In this document: in pieces, positions 58,039 through 64,000 of the stretch | How positions within the stretch are numbered: position 1 is the first letter of the stretch | Layout of the letters: each line of letters starts with the position of its first letter | The notes under the pieces: model-generated | What the model was told of the DNA's origin: nothing | The model's input: the letters and a program-made list of their open reading frames with translations, nothing else | Databases searched by the model: none | Source of the DNA: Blautia sp. | GTDB lineage: Bacteria > Bacillota > Clostridia > Lachnospirales > Lachnospiraceae | Direction of reading: 5' to 3' | NCBI GenBank assembly: GCA_017515325.1 | Contig: JAFWGA010000013.1 | Span: 1 to 64,000 of the forward strand | Length of the DNA stretch: 64,000 nucleotides | Position numbers and translations under genes: made by a program

Positions 58039-59553
58039 ATGTCAGAGATCAAGCTGAGGGTAGAGGGGATTGAAAAATCCTTTCCTGGGGTAAAGGCTTT
58101 GAGCAATATCAGCTTTACTGTGCGTAAGGGAACCGTCCACGCTCTCTGCGGAGAGAATGGCGCGGGAAAATCCACTTTGATGAAGGTGCTTACCGGTCTG
58201 TATAAGGCTGACGCCGGCAGGATCTACATCGATGAGCAGCCGGTAGAGATCAGAAATCCCATTCAGGCCAGAGAGTACGGTATTTCCATGATCGCTCAGG
58301 AGCTGAACTATGTCTCGGAGCTTTCCGTGGAGGAAAATCTGTTTATGGGAAGGCTTCCGGTCAACCGCTTCGGAAAAGTGGATTGGAAAAAAGTCCGCCG
58401 GGAGGCAATACAGTTTCTGGAGGAAGAGCATTTAAACTATAGACCGGAGCAGAAGCTGAAGACACTGACGGTGTCGGATATTCAGATGCTGGAGATTATC
58501 AAGGCTGTTACGAACAATGCCCAGATTGTTCTGATGGATGAGCCCACCTCCTCTATATCCGAAAGAGAAGTCGGTCTTTTGTTTGAAAAGATCCGGGAGT
58601 TGAAGGAGAAGGGTGTCAGCATCGTCTATATTTCTCATAAGATGGATGAGGTCTTCCGGATCGCGGACGATATCACTGTCATCCGGGATGGAGCCGTGGT
58701 TTCCTCGGATCGGGCGGAAAACCTGGACATCGATACGGTCATTGCCCATATGGTCGGCCGTAAGATGGAGAATGTTTATCCCAAGGAGCCTGTGCCCATA
58801 CAGGATACGGTTTTCGAGGTAAAAGACTTCGCCGCTAAGGGCATTTTCGATAATATCAGCTTTTATGCCAGAAAGGGCGAGATCGTTGGTTTTGCCGGCT
58901 TGGTCGGCGCAGGGCGTACAGAGGTCATGCGGGCTATTTATGGTCTGGACGGCAAGGATACAGGGAAGATCTTTATCAATGGAGAGGAGGTTTCCATCAA
59001 GAATCCTTCTGACGCGATTGACAAGGGGTTGATCATGCTGTCGGAGGACCGAAAGGAGTACGGTTTGATTCCGGTTCGGTCCGTCACGGAAAATGCCAGC
59101 CTGGCTTCTCTGAAAAATTATTTTTACGGAGGCAGAAGCCACAAGCGGAAAGAAAAGAAGGACGTTGCGGAGATCTTTCAGAAGATGAACGTCAAGACTC
59201 CGACGCTGGATACGCTCATTTCTTCCCTTTCCGGCGGAAATGCCCAGAAGGTTCTGCTGGCCAGATGGATGCTGTGCAATCCGCAGGTCATGATCCTGGA
59301 TGAGCCGACCAGGGGAATTGACGTGGGAGCCAAATTTGAGATCTATAAGCTGATGACAGATATGGTCAAGGAAGGGAAGACCATTGTAATGGTATCTTCC
59401 GAGCTTCCGGAGCTCATCGGTATGTGCGACAGGATCTATGTCATGTGCCAGGGCCTGATCACAGGCTGTCTGGATAAAGAAGAAGTAACCCAGGAAAGAA
59501 TCATGATGCTCGCCACTGGTCTTTTAGGTAAGTCACAGCAGAAAGGGGCATAG
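58039..59553 (+). CDS. Sugar ABC transporter ATP-binding protein (RbsA/MglA type)
   Basis: A 504-residue double ATPase. First NBD: GENGAGKSTLMKVLTGLY (Walker A), LTVSDIQMLEIIKA in place of a classic LSGGQ, VLMDEPTSSIS (Walker B). Second NBD: FAGLVGAGRTEVMRAIYG (degenerate Walker A as usual), LSGGNAQKVLLARWM and MILDEPTRGIDVG. It energises import of a pentose, hexose or similar sugar. The next two genes encode permease and binding protein. Confidence 0.93.
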   Translation: MSEIKLRVEGIEKSFPGVKALSNISFTVRKGTVHALCGENGAGKSTLMKVLTGLYKADAGRIYIDEQPVEIRNPIQAREYGISMIAQELNYVSELSVEENLFMGRLPVNRFGKVDWKKVRREAIQFLEEEHLNYRPEQKLKTLTVSDIQMLEIIKAVTNNAQIVLMDEPTSSISEREVGLLFEKIRELKEKGVSIVYISHKMDEVFRIADDITVIRDGAVVSSDRAENLDIDTVIAHMVGRKMENVYPKEPVPIQDTVFEVKDFAAKGIFDNISFYARKGEIVGFAGLVGAGRTEVMRAIYGLDGKDTGKIFINGEEVSIKNPSDAIDKGLIMLSEDRKEYGLIPVRSVTENASLASLKNYFYGGRSHKRKEKKDVAEIFQKMNVKTPTLDTLISSLSGGNAQKVLLARWMLCNPQVMILDEPTRGIDVGAKFEIYKLMTDMVKEGKTIVMVSSELPELIGMCDRIYVMCQGLITGCLDKEEVTQERIMMLATGLLGKSQQKGA

Positions 59554-59559
59554 AGGATA

Positions 59560-60537
59560 ATGAAAAGTTCAAAAGCTTCTACCTATTTGCAGCGTTTTTC
59601 CATCTACATCGTTCTGATTGCCATGTTTGTGGCATGCAGTCTTCTGAGTCCCTACTTCCTCTCCGCCAACAACCTGATGAATGTGGCAAGGCAGTTATGT
59701 GTGGGCATTCTTCTGGCCTACGCTGAGATGATCCTGATCGTGTCCGGCTTTTTGGATCTGTCCATCGGTTCTGTCCTGGCCTTGGCCGGTGTGTTGTCGG
59801 TTTCCACCTTCAAGAGCACCCATTCCATGCTGCTGGCTCTTGTGGTGGCATTTGCCGTCGGCGTGGCCTGCAACATGATCAATGCTGTTTTTGTCGCCCA
59901 GTTCGATGTGCCGGCCTTTATCGCTACCCTTGGTATGCAGCAGGTTGCCAGAGGCATCGCTCTTTACTATACCGGTGGGGCAAATATCCTTCAGCTGGGT
60001 AAATACGTAAAGCTGGGGCAGGGAATGGTCGGAAAGGTTCCGGTTCCGGTCATCATAGTCCTGTGTATTACTGTTGTCGTGTGGTATCTCTTCAACCATA
60101 CCCGTTATGGAAGAAATCTGTATGCGATCGGCGGCAACCGGAAGGCGGCAGAGGCAAGCGGAATTGATACCAGGAAGAATATTTTTATTTCCTATGCCAT
60201 CGTGGGTGTGCTGGCAGGTTTGGCCGGTGCCATTTTTATGGCAAGGAACAATTCCGGTATTCCCAATGGCGCGGTGGGGTATGAGATGACAGGTCTGACC
60301 GCAGCTATCGTAGGCGGTACTTCCTTCTCCGGAGGTGTGGGAACCGTTATGGGAACGGTAGCCGGTGCCTTTATCATCGGCTTCCTGGAAAACATCATGA
60401 ACCTGATCGGTGTCAATTCCTACATCCAGAGTATCATTGAAGGCGCTATCATTGTCCTGGCCGTCGCTTTCGATATCCGCAGCAAGAACCGCAAGACTAC
60501 AAAACAGATCATGGCGGTAAAGGATGAGAAAAAATAA
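59560..60537 (+). CDS. Sugar ABC transporter permease (RbsC type)
   Basis: A 325-residue membrane permease, BPD_transp_2 family, about 8-10 helices. NLMNVARQLCVGILLAYAEM, SGFLDLSIGSVLALAGVL and the cytoplasmic coupling loop AIGGNRKAAEASGI are hallmarks. The gene starts 6 bases after the ATPase gene stop. It homodimerises in the complex. Confidence 0.93.
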   Translation: MKSSKASTYLQRFSIYIVLIAMFVACSLLSPYFLSANNLMNVARQLCVGILLAYAEMILIVSGFLDLSIGSVLALAGVLSVSTFKSTHSMLLALVVAFAVGVACNMINAVFVAQFDVPAFIATLGMQQVARGIALYYTGGANILQLGKYVKLGQGMVGKVPVPVIIVLCITVVVWYLFNHTRYGRNLYAIGGNRKAAEASGIDTRKNIFISYAIVGVLAGLAGAIFMARNNSGIPNGAVGYEMTGLTAAIVGGTSFSGGVGTVMGTVAGAFIIGFLENIMNLIGVNSYIQSIIEGAIIVLAVAFDIRSKNRKTTKQIMAVKDEKK

Positions 60538-60670
60538 TGGAATGCCGTAACAAAGAAGCACAACATTCTGAGTCGTTATGAGAGAGTGTTTTCATCTTCC
60601 GGATTACCGGAGGGGTTAACATATTGTTACCATCGTACAGCTTTATGAGATTAAAGAGAGGATGTAAAAG

Positions 60671-61714
60671 ATGAAGAATTGGAAAGCATTATCGGCTGTT
60701 GTTCTTTCTGCTGCTATGGTACTCGCTCCTGTCACAGCACTGGCAGAAGAAGGCCCCTATCGTGTATGCTTCGTTGCCCGTGCCAGCGCAGACACATTTG
60801 CCGCATGGCTGACCAGCGAGATGCAGAAGGCAGCTGAGGAGTATGATGACATCGAGCTCACCTGCGTCAGCGGTGAGGCTGACGATGCCGAGATGGCAAA
60901 GCAGCTGGAAAACTGCATCACCAAGCAGTATGACTATGTCATCGTGCAGTCCAACAACAATGCGGCTCAGGCTCCCTATGTAAAAGCCATTGCAGACGCC
61001 GGCATTCCTGTTGTCACGACAAATCCCACGACCCATCAGGCAGATCTTGACGGCGAGACCGGAGATCCTGAGGTTGACAATGCCGTCATGGAAGGAACCG
61101 GCACCGTCGATGCCGATCCCGTAGCCCAGGCTGCTGTCGGTGCTCAGCGTGCAGTGGAAGAGGTTCCGGAGAATGCCAATGTTGTTGTATTCCGCGGCCC
61201 CTCAGGCAATTATCATGCGGAAAAACGTCGTGAAGCATGGGATACCTATTTCTTCGATGTCCGTGATGATGTCACGATCCTTTATGAGGATTATGCAAAC
61301 TGGAACAACGATGAGGCAATGGCTCTTATGGAGACCTGGGTACAGGGCGGAACTCATATCGATGCCATCATCTCTATGAATGATAACATGGCAGCAGGTG
61401 CCATTGAAGCAGTCCGCAATAACACAGACTATATTGCTGAGGACGGAACCCCCAGCTTCCTGGCCTATGGCGTTGACGGAACCGCTCAGGGCTGTCTGCT
61501 GATCAAGGAAGGCCTCCTCACCGCTACCGCGCTTCAGGATGCCGGCGAAATCGCTGCCCTGAACATGAGCTATGCTGAGAAGGTCCTTCATGGAGAAATG
61601 GATTATACAGAAGTAAACGATTATGTTGACGCTCCTGAAATCAACGCTGACAACGTCGATGAATTTATCCAGATCTATGTTGCCAACGGAGAGATCTCTG
61701 AGAGTGATCTGTAA
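60671..61714 (+). CDS. Sugar ABC transporter substrate-binding protein
   Basis: A 347-residue periplasmic-binding-protein type 1 (Peripla_BP_4) sugar binder. Signal peptide about 1-25 (LSAVVLSAAMVLAPVTALAE) with no lipobox Cys, unusual for a Gram-positive binding protein, which is normally lipid-anchored. QSNNNAAQAPYVKAIADAGI and VVTTNP, VFRGPSGNYHAEKRREAW and ALMETWVQGGTHIDAIISMN are family blocks. 133 bases separate it from the permease; AGAGAGGATG is the RBS. Sugar not predictable. Confidence 0.9.
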   Translation: MKNWKALSAVVLSAAMVLAPVTALAEEGPYRVCFVARASADTFAAWLTSEMQKAAEEYDDIELTCVSGEADDAEMAKQLENCITKQYDYVIVQSNNNAAQAPYVKAIADAGIPVVTTNPTTHQADLDGETGDPEVDNAVMEGTGTVDADPVAQAAVGAQRAVEEVPENANVVVFRGPSGNYHAEKRREAWDTYFFDVRDDVTILYEDYANWNNDEAMALMETWVQGGTHIDAIISMNDNMAAGAIEAVRNNTDYIAEDGTPSFLAYGVDGTAQGCLLIKEGLLTATALQDAGEIAALNMSYAEKVLHGEMDYTEVNDYVDAPEINADNVDEFIQIYVANGEISESDL

Positions 61715-61795
61715 ATCTGCGCCTGACTGGTAATGGCATAAGCTGCGCTGTCCGCTGCGTATGCTGTAATGAAGGATAAAGATCCTGTACGATGG

Positions 61796-61832
61796 AAAAG
61801 GCCGGCGGACATTTTGTCTGCCGGCCTTTTTT
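61796..61832 (+). terminator. Terminator after the sugar-binding protein gene
   Basis: AAAGGCCGGCGGACA/TGTCTGCCGGCCTTTTTT type stem with TTT loop, long T run. Confidence 0.9.
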
Positions 61833-61838
61833 AGATTT

Positions 61839-61935
61839 GGCAGGGGCGCCGAAAGGAAATATGTCACCTGACGGTGACCGGCGCCCCGCCGGGGGTAGAG
61901 AGTCGGCTGCGCCTCCCTCTACCCAATTAATAAGG
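61839..61935. repeat. Dispersed intergenic repeat family 3, copy 2
   Basis: TTTGGCAGGGGCGCC, then a dyad GTCACCTGACGGTGAC, then GGGGGTAGAG and GGCTGCGCCTCCCTCTACCC, in common with 29930-30035. It lies directly after a terminator. The rest of the region up to 62041 holds only the dehydrogenase RBS. Confidence 0.6.
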
Positions 61936-62041
61936 GGACGGATTCTGCTGCTTTGGCTGTTCGGCTGCCGAGGCATCAGACCTTCATCCAGAGAAATGGA
62001 GTCAGTGTACAAAATTTTATAACGAGAGGAGAATTCACAAG

Positions 62042-63091
62042 ATGAAAGGTACAATGAAAACAGCAGTCATGACAGAACTCAAGCATTGCGAAATCCAGCA
62101 GCGTCCTATTCCGGAGCCCAAGGATGACGAAGTCCTGGTAAAGGTGGAAAACGTAGGGGTATGCGGTTCTGACCTGCACTATTATGAATCCGGAAGGATC
62201 GGAAACTTTATCGTGGAATACCCCTTTGTCCTCGGCCATGAAGCCGGCGGAACGGTGGTAGAGGTAGGCAGGAACGTCAAAAAGATAAAAGTAGGAGACC
62301 GTGTTGCCCTTGAGCCAGGCAAAACCTGCGGAAAATGTGAGTTCTGTAAGACCGGCAGATACAATCTCTGCCCGGACGTAGTGTTTTTTGCCACACCTCC
62401 CGTCGATGGCGTTTTCCAGGAATATGTCGCTCATGAAGCGGATCTCTGCTTCAAAATCCCGGACAATATGTCCACGGAAGAAGCGGCTCTGATCGAACCC
62501 CTGGCCGTAGGCATGCATGCCGCGAATCAGGCTGAGGCTCACCTGGGTCAGACCGCTGTTGTTACAGGCAGCGGATGCATTGGCCTGATGTCCCTGCTCT
62601 CCCTGAAGGCAAGAGGCGTTTCCAAGGTCATCGTGGTAGATGTCATCGAAAAACGTCTGGCACAGGCGAAAAAGCTCGGCGCAGATTATGTCATCAATGG
62701 GAAAGAGGAGAACACCATTCAGAGGATCATGGAGCTCACAGACGGCAAGGGCTTTGACGTAGGCATCGAAACAGCCGGCAACCAGCTTACTGCCTCCCAG
62801 CTGATACAATCCGCCAAAAAAGGCGCTACCATCGTCTTTGTCGGCTACAGCGCCTCCGGTGAAATGACCCTTCCCATCGGCACCGCATTGGATAAAGAAC
62901 TGATCATGAAAACGGTATTCCGCTATCGCAACATCTATCCCATGGCCATCGATGCCGTTGCCAGCGGAAAAATCGACGTCAAAGGCGTTGTCACGGATTA
63001 CTTCAAACTGGACGACATCCAGGAGGCCCTCACAGCCTGCGTAGAAGACAAAGCAAATATCGTTAAAGGTGTCATCAAAATAGGAGATTAA
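62042..63091 (+). CDS. Zinc-dependent polyol (sorbitol/xylitol-type) dehydrogenase
   Basis: A 349-residue medium-chain dehydrogenase. Catalytic zinc: Cys in GVCGSDLHYY, GHEAGG His-Glu; structural zinc: CGKCEFCKTGRYNLC; Rossmann loop VTGSGCIGLMSLL with Asp in VIVVDVIEKR for NAD+. Closest pattern is sorbitol/xylitol dehydrogenase. Located behind the sugar ABC transporter, so it may oxidise the imported polyol (inference), though a terminator lies between. GAGGAGA precedes 62042; an ATG at 62054 is an alternative start. Confidence 0.85.
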   Translation: MKGTMKTAVMTELKHCEIQQRPIPEPKDDEVLVKVENVGVCGSDLHYYESGRIGNFIVEYPFVLGHEAGGTVVEVGRNVKKIKVGDRVALEPGKTCGKCEFCKTGRYNLCPDVVFFATPPVDGVFQEYVAHEADLCFKIPDNMSTEEAALIEPLAVGMHAANQAEAHLGQTAVVTGSGCIGLMSLLSLKARGVSKVIVVDVIEKRLAQAKKLGADYVINGKEENTIQRIMELTDGKGFDVGIETAGNQLTASQLIQSAKKGATIVFVGYSASGEMTLPIGTALDKELIMKTVFRYRNIYPMAIDAVASGKIDVKGVVTDYFKLDDIQEALTACVEDKANIVKGVIKIGD

Positions 63092-63124
63092 CAGCAAAGG
63101 AACGCGGCTCTGAGATAAAAAAAG

Positions 63125-63175
63125 AAAAGCCTCGCCCCCACTGGCAAGCAAGCTTGCCGTGGGGGAGGCTTTTTG
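63125..63175. terminator. Bidirectional terminator between convergent genes
   Basis: AAAAGCCTCGCCCCCAC and GTGGGGGAGGCTTTTT with a loop that itself contains GGCAAGCAAGCTTGCC. Separates the dehydrogenase and the HD-GYP gene. Confidence 0.88.
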
Positions 63176-63183
63176 TACAGGAA

Positions 63184-64000
63184 TTATACATAGCTGTTCA
63201 TCACTTCCCGCACCTCATCTGAGGCATGGATGAAGGCGTCTGCAACATGCGGATCAAAATGAATGCCTCTCCCTTCGCTGATGATAGCCATAGCCTTTTC
63301 GAAAGGAAAGCCGTCCTTATAGCTCCGCTTGGAAACGAGGGCATCAAAGACATCCGCCACAGCCATAATACGGGCAGAAAGAGGAATATCTTCACCCTTG
63401 AGGCCGCAAGGATACCCCGTGCCATTCCATTTCTCGTGATGGTATTGGGCAAGATTACGAGCTTCATAAAGATAACCGGAATCCTCCTTCGAGACTTTGC
63501 TGATGACCCGCGAGATAATCTCGCTGCCGGCAGTGGTGTGAGCCTTCATCTGCTCAAATTCCTCGTCCGTCAGCTTGCCAGGCTTATTCAGAATCGCATC
63601 AGGAACCTGAATCTTGCCAATGTCGTGAAGAGGAGCGGAATTAATCACGTCGTCTATGAAATCCTCCGTGAGCACATCCTGGTATATTCCTTCTTTTTTC
63701 AGCTGCCGCATGATGATATTGGTATAGGCGGCAGTCTTCCGCACGTGGTCACCTGTATTCTGATCCCGGCTTTCCACGATGTCAGCAAGGACAAGGATCA
63801 GGCCGTTCTGCATCTTCGTGATGACCTCACTCTGCTTCTGCATGTGGTCAACGGATTCAGCCATGCCCTTAGTGGTCTTTACAATGGCATCGTAAAGATT
63901 TTCAATCTCATTTCCGGTATGAATTTCGAGCTGCTCAATGGTCTCGATCGTGCGAATTCGCGATTCGGCACTGTTGAAATCAAAATGGTTCGTAGTGACT
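63184..64000 (-). CDS. HD-GYP domain protein, 5' part outside the window
   Basis: The minus strand is open from the right edge to a stop at 63184, at least 271 residues. Beginning at the edge: a helical segment (NHFDFNSAESRIRTIEQLEI, then NLYDAIVKTTKGMAES) typical of a HAMP or linker helix, then HD-GYP with DQNTGDHVRKTAAYT, APLHDIGKIQVPDAILNKPG, YHHEKWNGTGYPCG and DVFDALVSKRSYK. The GYP motif reads G-Y-P, so cyclic-di-GMP phosphodiesterase activity is expected. The ATG at 63864 is internal. The N-terminal sensor part is not visible. Confidence 0.88.
   Translation of the reverse strand, partial: VTTNHFDFNSAESRIRTIETIEQLEIHTGNEIENLYDAIVKTTKGMAESVDHMQKQSEVITKMQNGLILVLADIVESRDQNTGDHVRKTAAYTNIIMRQLKKEGIYQDVLTEDFIDDVINSAPLHDIGKIQVPDAILNKPGKLTDEEFEQMKAHTTAGSEIISRVISKVSKEDSGYLYEARNLAQYHHEKWNGTGYPCGLKGEDIPLSARIMAVADVFDALVSKRSYKDGFPFEKAMAIISEGRGIHFDPHVADAFIHASDEVREVMNSYV

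Noticed and set aside
61976-63151. 391-codon minus-strand open frame
   Set aside because: Antisense of the zinc-dependent dehydrogenase, whose zinc and NAD motifs are complete on the plus strand.

Overview
The window reads as a chromosomal segment of an anaerobic Firmicute of class Clostridia, most likely family Lachnospiraceae. The support is strong AGGAGG-type ribosome sites, ferredoxin and radical-SAM proteins, a KamA-family enzyme, a FeoA-FeoA-FeoB-Cys-rich iron(II) operon, ABC/MFS sugar uptake genes and several HD-GYP and hybrid-kinase signalling proteins. This placement rests on gene content only. No rRNA, tRNA, CRISPR array or intact insertion sequence was seen.

Region 1 (1 to about 22.6 kb) is accessory DNA with many broken genes. 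Remnants include a phage-like reading frame, a frameshifted WYL regulator, a collapsed YoaP-type acetyltransferase, a 5'-truncated MATE pump, a decayed AbiEii toxin behind an intact AbiEi-like antitoxin, a truncated HAD phosphatase, the tail of an M13 peptidase, a frameshifted and truncated HD-GYP protein and a truncated Rpn nuclease. Intact genes between them include a VOC protein, a GyrI-like protein, an SPL-type radical SAM protein, a TetR-controlled exported flavodoxin, an AAA ATPase paired with a KptA-like RNA 2'-phosphotransferase that lacks a catalytic His, a secreted DUF4353 protein, an HTH/superoxide-reductase fusion, an SPFH protein with an RHH partner, a DNA-damage-type cluster (Vsr-like nuclease, SRAP, S24 repressor), and an AbrB-glycosyltransferase pair.

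Region 2 (22.6 to 31.9 kb) is signalling and surface biology. A minus-strand phosphorelay operon (response regulator/HD-GYP, Hpt, hybrid histidine kinase) leads into a secreted amidohydrolase. A secreted UshA-like nucleotidase, an alpha/beta hydrolase and an XRE-degenerate HisKA-REC fusion follow.

Region 3 (32 to 48 kb) is mainly metabolic: a CapE/FlaA1-type sugar-nucleotide dehydratase, a GarR-like dehydrogenase, an RpiB-like isomerase, a cytidylate-kinase-like protein, an adenosine-deaminase/SLOG-like fusion, a KamA-family radical SAM enzyme, a ferredoxin, a GH63-like glycosidase with a divergent LysR regulator, pgi, and an acyl carrier protein with an adenylation-nitroreductase fusion.

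Region 4 (48 to 64 kb) holds a secreted GH3 hexosaminidase, an MFS symporter with a UroD-family protein, a stand-alone trmD, the feo operon, ybeY, a complete sugar ABC transporter with a polyol-type dehydrogenase, and a 5'-partial HD-GYP protein at the right edge.

The strongest structure not explained by genes is a dispersed intergenic element of about 95 bp between 32 and 57 kb. It has a conserved GCCGCT/AGCGGC hairpin and a second hairpin whose arms change sequence between copies but stay complementary. Other clear non-coding signals are three TGACA-N3-TGTCA operators of a TetR circuit, the AbiEi-type operator, a 16-bp-arm palindrome over the AbrB promoter, and a 20-base REP-like motif found at two gene breakpoints.
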